A stretch of DNA of 47,106 nt from Methanobacterium sp. PtaB.Bin024 (GCA_002067065.1 MVPY01000053.1:1-47106), one strand, 5' to 3'; positions 19,749 through 29,800 are shown, numbered from the stretch's first letter. Numbers and translations are program-made. Notes: generated from the sequence alone by a model not told the origin.

Positions 19749-20915
19749 TTATTTTTGAATTTTAGGAAAAATAACTCCTCCAAAAGCTGCTAAAATTCCT
19801 ACTACTAACAATCCAACAGGTGATCCTGTCTCTTGCATAGGTACTGTTTTACCACTGACTGATGTTGATGTTGATGCTTCAGCAACTTCACCAAATTGTA
19901 CTTCGACCTCAGGGAATTCTACGGTTCGGGTAACTTGGCGCACATCTGTGTAGGTTACTCCAGAGCCAGGGTACACATTGGTAGGCAATAGTCCCAATTT
20001 GCTGGATCTGACATTGAAGGATGTGGTCCAAGTTTGTCCAACGAGAAGAGTACCCACATTCCAAGTCAGGTTTGTGGTACCATCTGCATTGACAGTTTTT
20101 GTGGTTGGTGCAATGGTTGGTTCACTGATTAAATGTATGTAGCTTTGCAGAATATCTGTAACAACTACATTAGTTCCTGCGGCAGAGCTGATCTGCTGGT
20201 AAATTTCGTTGAAAATAGGGTCTAAAGCACTTGCATCAGCTGCAAAGTAGTATTTACCCCCAGTAGCAGTTGCTATGGCTTGTAATATGGTGGCGTCAAT
20301 GCCAGAACCTAATCCAACAGTGTAGATTTTATAACCTTTGGTTGCAGCTTCATCTACTTTTGATCCTGCTGTTCCTGGTGGTGTGTAAGTGCTAGGGTCT
20401 CCATCACTCAGGAAAATAATGCTCTGAGTGTTACTTGTTTTCTTTCCTGCGTCGAGTAGATTAATGGCTTCTCCGATTCCCACATCATAGTTTGTACCGC
20501 CACTAGCATACCCCTGATCTATTACTGTTTTGACTTGTGAAAAATCATTAGTTAACGCCTGGCTGGATTGAACCGAACTAGCCCAGTTTACAACACCTGC
20601 CTGATCCTTGGTGGGATCCATTTTATCCACGAAATTCTTGGAAGCTGTCATTCGCAGATCAGTTGGATCACTCGTACTCATACTACCCGAACTGTCTATT
20701 GAAAAAACAATATCAGCTCCAGAGGTTGTAGAGGTTCCCACTCCAGTGGCAGTTAAGGTTATCGTGGCCGTGTCTGAACCCGTTTTTGTGGCGGTTTTGT
20801 CCAGGTCAACGTATGGATCAGCGGCAAAGGAAACAGGTGCCACTAGGATAGTTAGTGTGATAATCAGAACTGTCATCATTCGTAGCTTCCGTACACATTC
20901 TGGAAATATCATCAT
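19749..20915 (-). CDS. secreted VWA-domain surface protein with C-terminal sorting-like tail
   Basis: A 388-residue exported protein. A signal peptide covers about residues 9-31, ending V-S-F-A-A. A von Willebrand A domain follows (about 66-245), with the MIDAS metal site D-x-S-x-S at residues 74-78 and the later L-S-D-G-D motif. A beta-rich DUF11-like stalk comes next. The C-terminus is tripartite: P-M-Q-E-T-G (359-364), a hydrophobic helix, and a short basic end. That resembles an LPXTG-like sorting signal. The frame extends to 20954, but GGAGGTG (centred near 20923) directly before ATG-ATG at 20915/20912 sets the start. It probably binds proteins or metal-dependent ligands at the cell surface; the partner is unknown. 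Confidence 0.88.
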   Translation of the reverse strand: MMIFPECVRKLRMMTVLIITLTILVAPVSFAADPYVDLDKTATKTGSDTATITLTATGVGTSTTSGADIVFSIDSSGSMSTSDPTDLRMTASKNFVDKMDPTKDQAGVVNWASSVQSSQALTNDFSQVKTVIDQGYASGGTNYDVGIGEAINLLDAGKKTSNTQSIIFLSDGDPSTYTPPGTAGSKVDEAATKGYKIYTVGLGSGIDATILQAIATATGGKYYFAADASALDPIFNEIYQQISSAAGTNVVVTDILQSYIHLISEPTIAPTTKTVNADGTTNLTWNVGTLLVGQTWTTSFNVRSSKLGLLPTNVYPGSGVTYTDVRQVTRTVEFPEVEVQFGEVAEASTSTSVSGKTVPMQETGSPVGLLVVGILAAFGGVIFPKIQK

Positions 20916-21328
20916 TTTCACCTCCCCTGATTTGTTATGAAAAATCAAACCCATTCATTATTGTTTTAAGGAAAAATAAGGTTTAGTTAACTGAATGGTT
21001 ATTAGGGAATTTGATAATTAGAATATTACGCTTTTTATTATGAATACTCCCAGAAATTAAAAAACCCCCCCGAATTATCCGTGCGTCAAGATAATTTTGG
21101 TCACTTGTTCTGAGAAATGTTCCGATGGGACTGATTTCTACATTGAATAATGATATCTATAAACAATATATTTCAATTTAACGGAATTATTACTTTGAAC
21201 GTTATTGATAATATAAGTAATTGATATTTCCAAGAGTTTATTCAACTGATTCAAATTAACATATTTATTTATCTATAAATAAAGAGTTTTAAATAGTGAA
21301 TTAAAACAAAATTTTAGTGGTGAACAGC
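20916..21328. other. divergent intergenic region between the VWA gene and pyrB
   Basis: This region separates the VWA gene (minus) from pyrB (plus). It contains a run of seven C at 21065-21071, directly followed by a hairpin with arms AATTATC (21073-21079) and GATAATT (21090-21096), inside a patch richer in G+C than its surroundings (about 21065-21140). A pyrB TATA-like box lies near 21273-21281. No ORF is supported. Confidence 0.5.
21272..21281 (+). promoter_or_regulatory. probable TATA box for pyrB
   Basis: TCTATAAATA lies about 48 bases before the preferred pyrB start, at a distance that would give a leader of about 25 bases. Inferred from sequence and position only. Confidence 0.4.
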
Positions 21329-22243
21329 ATGGGGTTCAATTTAAAAAATATAATTTCCATTAAAGACTTCAGCAAAAAAGATATTGAATTTATTCTGGAA
21401 TTAGCAGAGGAAATGGAACCCGTTGCCCGTTCTCAAGAGAAATCTGATGTCCTTTCTGGATCTATTCTGGGAATGTTGTTTTACGAAGCTTCCACTAGAA
21501 CTCGCCTATCATTTGAGACTGCCATGAAACGGTTAGGTGGAAGTACAGTTGGATTTGCAGAGGCTGGAACAAGTTCAGCTGTTAAGGGTGAAAATTTAAC
21601 CGACACTGTCCGTATAGTCGCAGAATACACTGATGCTCTAGTAATTCGGCATAATATGGAAGGCACAGCCCGTTATGTGTCTGAGATGGTGGATGTTCCT
21701 GTGATCAATGCTGGTGATGGTGCAGGGCAACACCCTACCCAAACACTACTGGACCTATACACTATGAAACGGATCTTAGGCAATATTGAAGAACTACACG
21801 TGGCCCTGGTTGGAGATTTGAAGTATGGAAGAACCGTGCACTCTCTTTCATATGCACTGGCCATGTTCGGAGCTAAAATGAGTTTTGTGTCACCACCAGA
21901 ACTTAAAATGCCCCGTGAAATCCTCCATGATCTGGCAGATGCAGGGGTGATTGTCCAGGAAACAGAGGATATAAGAGATGTCCTGGCCTATGCCGATGTT
22001 TTATATGTTACCAGAATACAGAAAGAACGGTTCCCGGATCCGCAGGAATATTTAAAGATTAAAGGAGCTTACACCATTGACTCCCAGCTTCTCAAAGGTA
22101 GTGAAGCCATAGTGATGCATCCCCTGCCCCGTGTGGATGAAATATCCCATGACGTAGACAACACATCTTATGGAAGATACTTCCAACAAGCTTTCTACGG
22201 AGTTCCCGTACGTATGGCTCTATTAAAATCAATTATCAAATAA
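21329..22243 (+). CDS. pyrB: aspartate carbamoyltransferase catalytic chain
   Basis: A 304-residue catalytic subunit of ATCase. It joins carbamoyl phosphate and aspartate in the first committed step of pyrimidine synthesis. The carbamoyl-phosphate-binding S-T-R-T-R is at residues 55-59. The H-P-T-Q-T-L-L-D-L block and the later H-P-L-P-R-V-D-E-I block are canonical. The regulatory subunit pyrI is not in the window. GTG codons at 21317 and 21320 are in frame, but GGTGA at 21319-21323 sits a few bases before the ATG at 21329, which gives the usual length. The gene is monocistronic, convergent with cdc6. Confidence 0.95.
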   Translation: MGFNLKNIISIKDFSKKDIEFILELAEEMEPVARSQEKSDVLSGSILGMLFYEASTRTRLSFETAMKRLGGSTVGFAEAGTSSAVKGENLTDTVRIVAEYTDALVIRHNMEGTARYVSEMVDVPVINAGDGAGQHPTQTLLDLYTMKRILGNIEELHVALVGDLKYGRTVHSLSYALAMFGAKMSFVSPPELKMPREILHDLADAGVIVQETEDIRDVLAYADVLYVTRIQKERFPDPQEYLKIKGAYTIDSQLLKGSEAIVMHPLPRVDEISHDVDNTSYGRYFQQAFYGVPVRMALLKSIIK

Positions 22244-22347
22244 TTAGATGTGAAAAATTGAATAATGCTTTAAAGAGTATTTAAAGTGTGGAAAGAATAA
22301 AAGAATATGTTAAAAGTGTTTTAAAGTATGAAGGAGAATGTTAACAT

Positions 22348-23496
<1,149 letters not shown>

Positions 23497-23823
23497 ATCC
23501 ACCACTTCGTATGATAAAAATGATTTACGTGCTGTGTGCAGTGAAAAGGACCAATTTATGAAGATTTTAAATAATTTTAATACTCTGAAACCAGTAGTGG
23601 GTTTTAGAGGATCCATAACTTGGTTGATAAAATGCGCAATTTACCGCATGTCTTTTACACATAAATAATTCGACTAGTTTCCCCCTGTACTTCACATAGT
23701 CTAGAACTGAGTTGACACTTTACGACTCAACTGATGGTTTCATGGTGGAACAGTTTTTATGAATGGTATATGAATGTTAAAAAACTACGATCGAACTGTC
23801 CATGAGCTGTCGAACAGAGAGTA

Positions 23824-24040
23824 ATTTCAAGTGTAACATTACTATGTTGACTAAGTAAAGATGTACTTCAAGCGTAAGTAACTAATCCTATATTAATCAT
23901 TATGGTGAGGGGTCGATTTCAAGTGTAAAATTTTCGTTTTGAATTTCATCTATAGTAGAAAGAGGTGCATTTCAAGTGTAAAAAATTTTGATGTTGGTAT
24001 ATGATATAAGTAGAGAATGAGAGGTAGATTTCAAATGTAT
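23824..24040 (-). repeat. left ORB cluster, five reverse-oriented repeats
   Basis: Copies read ATTTCAAGTGTAA on the plus strand at 23824-23836, 23916-23928 and 23969-23981. Degenerate copies are ACTTCAAGCGTAA at 23865-23877 and ATTTCAAATGTAT at 24028-24040. G-rich flanks such as GAGGGGT, AGAGGT and GAGAGGT sit just before the last three, which suggests an extended ORB with a G-string rather than the 13-mer alone. Probable binding sites for the adjacent Cdc6. Confidence 0.88.
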
Positions 24041-24310
24041 CTACACAAATTAATAAGAAGTAATAGTAATAAAAAAATAAATTAAATTATGTATATTAAT
24101 AAATATAAGTAAAAAAATAAAAATAAGGAGTAATTACTTTTAAACTGAACCATAAAGATTATATTAATCAAAAATATATGCAGATAAACCGTATTTTATT
24201 TATTCACTATATGATAACAGATGTCTACATAAAGCATATAATAAGATCCAATAACAAAATATGTTAAAGTTTAATTAATTAAATTAATGACGTGTGCTGT
24301 AATACTATTT
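24041..24310. other. AT-rich core of the origin (candidate unwinding element)
   Basis: About 270 bases of very AT-rich sequence with many short A and T runs, lying exactly between the two inverted ORB clusters. This is the expected place for strand opening. No ORF or repeat array is visible inside it. The role is inferred from position and composition. Confidence 0.6.
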
Positions 24311-24628
24311 TTACACTTGAAATTTATCTCTCAATCAGATGTTTAATATCAATAATTTGATATCAATAATTTTTTATATATTTAACCTCTTAAATACACT
24401 TGAAATTAATCTTTTATATAAAACATCATACATATTCTGAAGATTTACACTTGCAATCATCCTCTTTCTCCTGTGCCTGAAATATTGTGTTAATTTTACA
24501 GTTGAAATGTACCTCTGAATCTCTACCGGATATTAAAGATCATTTTTCGCACAAGCTAACATAATAAATTCTACCAACATTTTCTTAATTTTAATCTCGG
24601 AGTGTTGGAGATATGTTACACTTGAAAT
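24311..24628 (+). repeat. right ORB cluster, five forward-oriented repeats
   Basis: TTACACTTGAAAT occurs at 24311-24323 and 24616-24628. Variants are ATACACTTGAAAT (24394-24406), TTACACTTGCAAT (24445-24457) and TTACAGTTGAAAT (24496-24508). C-rich flanks such as ACCTCT after 24508 and CCTCTTT after 24457 mirror the G-strings of the left cluster, so the extended ORB is conserved in both orientations. Confidence 0.88.
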
Positions 24629-24743
24629 GAGTGTCTTACTCTTATTAAAAAAAGTAAATTATTTTTTTTATTAATTTTCTTATTATATTATTATAATCTA
24701 CCTTTGCAAATGACAAAGATAAACATCAGATATGGCCCGTAAA

Positions 24744-24753
24744 ACTATATACA
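24744..24753 (+). promoter_or_regulatory. probable TATA box for cbiB
   Basis: ACTATATACA lies about 32 bases before the cbiB ATG, giving a very short leader that still includes the GAGGGA ribosome-binding site at about 24774-24779. It lies on the edge of the origin region. Inferred from sequence and position. Confidence 0.45.
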
Positions 24754-24784
24754 TTCAGTACTATTATTAAATTGAGGGAATCTA

Positions 24785-25822
24785 ATGGGAATCAATTTTT
24801 TCACGCTTTTATTAGTTGTCATTGTTCTGGCATTTTTCATTGATTTGTTAACAGGTGAATTACCTGCTACCATCCACCCAGTGGTTTGGATAGGAAAATC
24901 AATTGAAAAAGTTAAACCTGTATTTTTAAGTGAATCTCCAACTAAAAACAGGTTTATGGGATTTTTTTTGACTGTGATTCTCCTTTTAATATTCGTCGGG
25001 GGTTTTGACGCAGTATTGATTATCTCCTCTTTTAACCAAATTTTGTATTTAGTACTGGCAGTGTTGATTTTGTCTACAACATTTTCGGTTAAATATCTGT
25101 TAAGATCTGCCAGTGAAGTAGGCTATAATCTTGCTGAAGATTTGCAAAAAGGTAAAAAAGCAGTATCATTTCTAGTCAGTAGAAATACATCTAATCTATC
25201 CTCTCAGGAAGTTGTTTCTGCTACAATTGAAACTTTAACTGAGAATTTAACCGATTCTGTGATAGCTCCCATATCTTACAGTTTCATTTTTGCTTTAATT
25301 GGCTTATTCATAGTTTCATCTTCACAATCTTTCCCAGGTGGATTTATGGCCCATTCATATCAAATTCCTATTCTTCTGGCTGTAACTGCAGGGTTGATTT
25401 ATCGTGTGGTCAACACCATGGATGCAATGGTTGGTTATAAAGACCTAGAAAACATTGACATTGGCTGGTTCCCAGCTAAGTTAGATGATTGTTTTAATTA
25501 TGTTCCTGCCCGAGTGACCGGTTTTCTTATGGTTGTATCTTCTTTCATCATAAGTTTGGATTATAAACACGCATGGAATGTCATGTTACGTGAAGCTAGA
25601 AACACTCCCAGTCCCAACTCAGGATATCCAATGGCCGCTGCAGCTGGAGCTTTAAATGTTCAACTGGTAAAACCAGGAGTTTATACATTGGGGGATTCTA
25701 ATGTGCCATTAACAAACGAAAAAATTAATGAAGCCATTAAATTAAGCACAGTCGCCATAAGTCTGTTTCTTGTGGTGATTGTGATTATTTTGTTAATTGT
25801 TCTACTTTGCAGTTTCCAATAA
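24785..25822 (+). CDS. cbiB: adenosylcobinamide-phosphate synthase CbiB/CobD
   Basis: A 345-residue polytopic membrane enzyme that attaches (R)-1-amino-2-propanol phosphate or ethanolamine phosphate to adenosylcobyric acid, making the nucleotide-loop anchor of cobamides. Family signatures are the N-terminal D-x-x-x-G-E-L-P-x-x-x-H-P-V-V-W-I-G-K segment, E-T-L-T-E-N-L-T-D-S-V-I-A-P, M-D-A-M-V-G-Y-K, and the C-terminal A-R-N-T-P-S-P-N-S-G-Y-P-M-A-A-A-A-G-A-L. GAGGGA precedes the ATG. The cbiG reading frame opens before its stop, although the preferred cbiG start lies 59 bases downstream; the two are likely co-transcribed. Confidence 0.94.
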   Translation: MGINFFTLLLVVIVLAFFIDLLTGELPATIHPVVWIGKSIEKVKPVFLSESPTKNRFMGFFLTVILLLIFVGGFDAVLIISSFNQILYLVLAVLILSTTFSVKYLLRSASEVGYNLAEDLQKGKKAVSFLVSRNTSNLSSQEVVSATIETLTENLTDSVIAPISYSFIFALIGLFIVSSSQSFPGGFMAHSYQIPILLAVTAGLIYRVVNTMDAMVGYKDLENIDIGWFPAKLDDCFNYVPARVTGFLMVVSSFIISLDYKHAWNVMLREARNTPSPNSGYPMAAAAGALNVQLVKPGVYTLGDSNVPLTNEKINEAIKLSTVAISLFLVVIVIILLIVLLCSFQ

Positions 25823-25881
25823 AAGAGTATAATAAAAAGATACTAAAAATTATAATAAAAAGCATATCCAAACGTGGTTTC

Positions 25882-26874
25882 ATGAATATCGCAATTATTA
25901 GTGTTACTGATGAAGGACAGAAACTTGCCGAAACAATATCATCATATCTTGAAAAGGATCCAACAGTAATCAACGTTGATGTATTCCACAAAAACGTTAG
26001 AGAAACATTACAGGGATCTTTCAGAAAATATGACTGTTGGGTTGGTATTATGGCCACTGGAATCATGGTCAGAAGTATTTGTCCCCTCATAAAATCAAAA
26101 TTTGATGACCCTGCTGTTCTGGTTACTGGAGAAAATGGTAAGCACATTATCAGTTTATTGTCTGGTCATGTAGGAGGAGCAAATCATTTTGCTGTTAAAT
26201 TAGCCGGCTTAATCGGTGCAATTCCTGTTATAACCACTGCAACAGATTTGAATGGGAAAATAGGTATTGACACTTTAGCATATCAATATTGGCTTAATCT
26301 TGGTCAAGGCAAAATCATAAAAGATATTAATCGGCACCTGGCCGCAGGGGAAAAGGCGGATCTGTTTTTACCCAATCAATTTGGGTTTTTGGAGAATCAT
26401 CCACTGATAAATGAATCTTACCAGACAAAAAAATGGGATAAATCTTTTATCCGGGCTTCTTTATCTGGGAATGATCTGGATTTAACTCCTAAAAAGATGG
26501 TTGCTGGTGTTGGTAGTAGAAGGGGAGTGACAGAAGATCAGGTTTTTTTTGCACTCCGTTCCGCTCTTCAAAGTCTCCATTTACCTGTTGATCGGTTAGA
26601 TACTATTGTAACTGCTGAAATTAAGAGTGAAGAAGAGGGCATTAAGCGTGCTGCGGTTAAAGCTGGGTTAAACTTGGAAATAGTATCATTGGAGGATATT
26701 AAAGATTTTTCACATCCTGATTGCACACCATCAGAGCTGGTTAATCGAAAGTTTGGTATTTCTGGTGTTGCTGAACCAGTGGCACTTATTGAAGCTGGGG
26801 AAAAATCACGTTTGATCCTCAGGAAAACCGCCTATAATGGGGTAACAGTTGCGGTAGCGGTTAGTGAAATTTGA
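25882..26874 (+). CDS. cbiG: cobalt-precorrin-5A hydrolase CbiG
   Basis: A 330-residue enzyme of the anaerobic cobamide pathway. It opens the ring-A delta-lactone of cobalt-precorrin-5A, releasing acetaldehyde. The N-terminal domain (about 1-120) has the K-Y-D-C-W-V-G-I-M-A-T-G-I-M-V-R and L-L-S-G-H-V-G-G-A-N segments. A mid domain follows, and the C-terminal domain (about 210-330) starts V-A-G-V-G-S-R-R-G-V. The longer frame begins with TTG at 25807, but the family N-terminus fits the ATG at 25882. It follows cbiB closely on the same strand, so both cobamide genes probably share a promoter next to oriC. Confidence 0.92.
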   Translation: MNIAIISVTDEGQKLAETISSYLEKDPTVINVDVFHKNVRETLQGSFRKYDCWVGIMATGIMVRSICPLIKSKFDDPAVLVTGENGKHIISLLSGHVGGANHFAVKLAGLIGAIPVITTATDLNGKIGIDTLAYQYWLNLGQGKIIKDINRHLAAGEKADLFLPNQFGFLENHPLINESYQTKKWDKSFIRASLSGNDLDLTPKKMVAGVGSRRGVTEDQVFFALRSALQSLHLPVDRLDTIVTAEIKSEEEGIKRAAVKAGLNLEIVSLEDIKDFSHPDCTPSELVNRKFGISGVAEPVALIEAGEKSRLILRKTAYNGVTVAVAVSEI

Positions 26875-27113
26875 TGAATCAATTATTGGAATAGTTTATA
26901 CCTAATGTGGTATTAATAAAGAAAAAGAACTGTTTCTGGTTTCTTAAAGCCAAATAATAGGTTTTGAATCATTTTTTTCCAATTCCCTACCGAAACCTTT
27001 TTAAAGGCTAAGATATAAACCAACTAGGATAAGGCTTTTTATGGAATTGCAGTTTTAAGCAAATTAAATCTAAACACAAATTTAAACAAGATTAACTTGA
27101 TGGAGGCATTATT

Positions 27114-27368
27114 ATGAGTACAGAATCATTTGAACGTTGTGATCAAATTTTGAGACATATTATGGGGGATACAAGTGTCCCTAGGAATATTAGAAGGGCT
27201 GCTGAGGAGTCTAAGAATTTATTGTCCCAGGACGATGAAGAACCCACCATAAGGGCAAGCACAGTTATCTCTATTTTAGATGAAATAAGCAATGATCCAA
27301 ACATTCCTATACATGCCAGAACACTTATTTGGAATGTTTTAAGTGAATTAGAGTCTGTGCGTGAGTAA
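27114..27368 (+). CDS. UPF0147 family protein
   Basis: An 84-residue acidic helical protein of the archaeal UPF0147 family. The centre reads R-A-A-E-E-S-K-N-L-L, followed by the family-typical A-S-T-V-I-S-I-L-D-E-I-S-N-D-P-N-I-P segment. There are no cysteines besides one near the N-terminus and no membrane segment. GGAGG lies nine bases before the ATG. The function of the family is unknown. TATA-like T-rich sequence lies about 110 bases upstream. It stands alone between cbiG and the convergent aldolase gene. Confidence 0.88.
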   Translation: MSTESFERCDQILRHIMGDTSVPRNIRRAAEESKNLLSQDDEEPTIRASTVISILDEISNDPNIPIHARTLIWNVLSELESVRE

Positions 27369-27526
27369 AATTAGAATTTAATTATTTTTTTAATTAAATA
27401 GTAATGGTATTTAAAGCCATTTTTTAGGCGAAAAATGAAGTATATGCTTTTGTGAAATAAATAGAATTATAAAATTGGAGTATGGAAGATTAAAGTTCAG
27501 ATTTATTATGGAATTAAGTAATAGCA

Positions 27527-28105
27527 CTATAACTCCATATCACTTAAAACACGGGATATAAACTGGGTTTTTGCTACTTCTTCTACAAATTCTGCCAGTA
27601 AGGCTGCTTCAAATAGGTTGCTGCCAGTTGCCACTACTCCATGGTTTCTCAAAATAAGTACATCTTCTTCATTTAAACCGTCACTAACTGATGTTGCAAG
27701 TTCCATACTTCCTGGCGGGTAATATTCAACCATTTTTAGAAATGGTATTTCCCTTTTTTCAAAGCCTTCTACGCGTTCTATCATTTGTCCTGCACGAGCA
27801 AAGCCTGTTGCGTAGGGTGAATGCGTGTGGACGATTCCCTGAACATCACTCCGGTTTTTATAGACATTCAAATGGAGTTGAAGCTCTGATGAAGGTTTTT
27901 TTCTCCCGGCGAGTATTTTTCCATCCATACTAAGGAGTACCACATCTTCCGGTTTCAAGTAACCGAGAGACATTCCACTGGGGGTTATGGCTATAGTGTC
28001 ATGGGATCGGACACTTATATTACCTGATTTACCTGGAGAAAGGCCTTTACTGTAAACATAACCACCAGTTTCACATATTTCAAGTGTTAATGGGCTTTGA
28101 TTCAT
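27527..28105 (-). CDS. fucA: class II aldolase, L-fuculose-phosphate aldolase family
   Basis: A 192-residue zinc-dependent class II aldolase. It has the N-terminal G-N-I-S-V-R phosphate-binding segment, T-P-S-G-M-S-L-G-Y-L, the S-S-E-L-Q-L-H motif with the catalytic glutamate, and H-T-H-S-P-Y-A zinc ligands followed by a later R-N-H-G-V-V histidine. The canonical reaction cleaves fuculose-1-phosphate to DHAP and lactaldehyde. In methanogens the homologue has been linked to lactaldehyde supply for coenzyme F420 synthesis, so sugar catabolism need not be its role here. No sugar genes are nearby. The gene is monocistronic on the minus strand. Confidence 0.87.
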   Translation of the reverse strand: MNQSPLTLEICETGGYVYSKGLSPGKSGNISVRSHDTIAITPSGMSLGYLKPEDVVLLSMDGKILAGRKKPSSELQLHLNVYKNRSDVQGIVHTHSPYATGFARAGQMIERVEGFEKREIPFLKMVEYYPPGSMELATSVSDGLNEEDVLILRNHGVVATGSNLFEAALLAEFVEEVAKTQFISRVLSDMEL

Positions 28106-28319
28106 TATTTATACTCCTAGATCGGGTTCAAATTAATTATGGTTCATTTTTTTGTTTTAAATGTGATCTTGAAAATTTAATACTCAAAACTTCAATACAC
28201 ATATAATCCTTTTTAACAACTATTTAATCAGTTTTTGGCGTAATTGAGACTTTCAATCCATTTATTTAAATTAATTCATTTTTTTAATTTTATTTATTTA
28301 ATATAAACATAATCCATTG

Positions 28320-29768
28320 TTAACTGAAGTCCAGCATTTTTAGGCTGCCATTGTTGAGCACTGGGACCTGTGCACAGGTAGGGACTATGTTGTATATTTT
28401 CTGAAACTCGGTCTGGGATTGGAAGGTTCCACTGTTTATAAGGTGGATTCCCTTGTATCGTTTGTAACTGTTAATATGAACGTGTCCAGTGTGGAAAACA
28501 TCGGGAATCTCATCAATAACCAAATGGTCCTCAATTTCAGACGCTAAAGGAGTTCTCTCTCCATATATAGGGGCTAAGTGCCGTTTTTCTAGAAGTTCTT
28601 TCATAATGAGATCGGATTGTTGGTGGCTCATTCCCTTAACAGTCATGGCCATGTCATCAAAGCTGCGTCCGTGGTAGATCAGAACTTTCAAACCATCTAA
28701 ACTCACCATGGAAGGATTACTTAAAAATTCAGCATTTTTCAGATCGTAAAGGTCTTTGGCGTAATCTTCAGGTATGGCCGGCTGTGGTTCGGCTAAACGA
28801 CTGGCATCGTGGTTTCCTGGTGTAATGATAATTTTAACATTACTTATATCCCCAAATAATCTTGCAGCTTCCTCATATTGCTGGTGAATGTCTTTTATGG
28901 TTAATTCTTTATCCTGGCTAGGGTACACTCCAATCCCATCCACAATGTCACCTGCCACCACTATGTACTTAACATTGTTGGCAATTTCTCGTTGCCCTTC
29001 ATCACCATAATCTCCGTTAATCCAGCGGACAAACCTGTTGAATGCATCTTCAAGGAATGTAGAACTGCCAATATGGGTGTCACTTAGAAAAACCGTTCCG
29101 AAGTCCATTTTTTTTTCATCCACACGTGGCACACCTGGATTTATGAGTTCACTGGCCATAATGAGACTTCCCTTCCTACTTCCAACCACACCAATCACTT
29201 CGTCTTTAACAATTCGTTCGGCCTGTTCAAAGAGTTCGTGATTTTCATTGTGGATTAATACTGTTGCACTGCCTGTTTCATCTTCCAGTTCTATTATTTT
29301 ATGGTTGTTTTTGGTGTTGCGTATGTCGTTTATCATGCCCACAATTTTCACTACATCATCAAGACTGGTAGCTTCTTTAACTGAGTTGGCATCTGAAAGC
29401 TCACGTTTACTAATGAGTATCTCTCTGAGTTTCTGGTAACGGTTTTTAAAGTAACTGGAAAGATCTTTTATTTCTCCATTGGTGTAAGATTTGTGGCTGG
29501 CATCTTTAAGGATTTCAAAATCGAATTCCTGGGGTAACAGCTTGCTTTGGGCTATTTTGCTAGTTTTCCCATGGCTATCTGATATTCCTAAGTAATTGTC
29601 CACTACTTCACCGGTGAGAATCATCATTTCCTGTGACGATATGGTTAGATGGTCTATCAGCGAATCCACTAGATGGGAAGAATCCTCGTAATTTTTTATT
29701 TTATGATAGGCTGTCTCATCTAGAAGTATTTCCGCATCAGCGAATTTTGATATGATATCGTTGGTCAT
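28320..29768 (-). CDS. polB: DNA polymerase D small subunit (DP1)
   Basis: The 482-residue small subunit of the archaeal replicative polymerase PolD, with a 3'-5' exonuclease of the calcineurin-like phosphoesterase fold. An N-terminal helical part (1-130) precedes an OB-fold (about 135-205, including T-K-N-N-H-K-I-I-E-L-E-D). The nuclease domain has D-T-H-I-G-S (about 226), G-D-I-V-D-G, G-N-H-D-A-S-R (about 320), Y-H-G-R-S and H-T-G-H-V-H (about 425), which bind two metals. GGAG lies six bases before the ATG. The large subunit is not in the window. It lies about 5 kb from the putative origin. Confidence 0.95.
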   Translation of the reverse strand: MTNDIISKFADAEILLDETAYHKIKNYEDSSHLVDSLIDHLTISSQEMMILTGEVVDNYLGISDSHGKTSKIAQSKLLPQEFDFEILKDASHKSYTNGEIKDLSSYFKNRYQKLREILISKRELSDANSVKEATSLDDVVKIVGMINDIRNTKNNHKIIELEDETGSATVLIHNENHELFEQAERIVKDEVIGVVGSRKGSLIMASELINPGVPRVDEKKMDFGTVFLSDTHIGSSTFLEDAFNRFVRWINGDYGDEGQREIANNVKYIVVAGDIVDGIGVYPSQDKELTIKDIHQQYEEAARLFGDISNVKIIITPGNHDASRLAEPQPAIPEDYAKDLYDLKNAEFLSNPSMVSLDGLKVLIYHGRSFDDMAMTVKGMSHQQSDLIMKELLEKRHLAPIYGERTPLASEIEDHLVIDEIPDVFHTGHVHINSYKRYKGIHLINSGTFQSQTEFQKIYNIVPTCAQVPVLNNGSLKMLDFS

Positions 29769-29800
29769 GGTTGCTCCAAGAACAATTTGTCTAATGGAAA

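Larger units (their letters stand above)
23497..24784. other. putative chromosomal replication origin (oriC)
   Basis: A 1.29-kb non-coding region between cdc6 and cbiB. It carries ten 13-bp repeats of the form TTACACTTGAAAT. Five copies in the reverse orientation (23824-24040) and five in the forward orientation (24311-24628) flank an AT-rich core of about 270 bases (24041-24310). Inverted ORB arrays around an unwinding element beside orc1/cdc6 are the hallmark of archaeal origins, and the motif resembles the mini-ORB repeats described for Methanothermobacter. The repeats and layout are seen directly. Origin function is inferred. Confidence 0.88.

Noticed and set aside
23497..23616. N-terminal extension of Cdc6 to the upstream ATG at 23616
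   Set aside because: The added 40 residues are not family-like, and a ribosome-binding site precedes the ATG at 23496.
23824..24628. CRISPR-like short repeats
   Set aside because: The repeats are only 13 bp, divergent, unevenly spaced and in both orientations, with no unique-spacer structure. They fit ORBs beside cdc6, not a CRISPR array.
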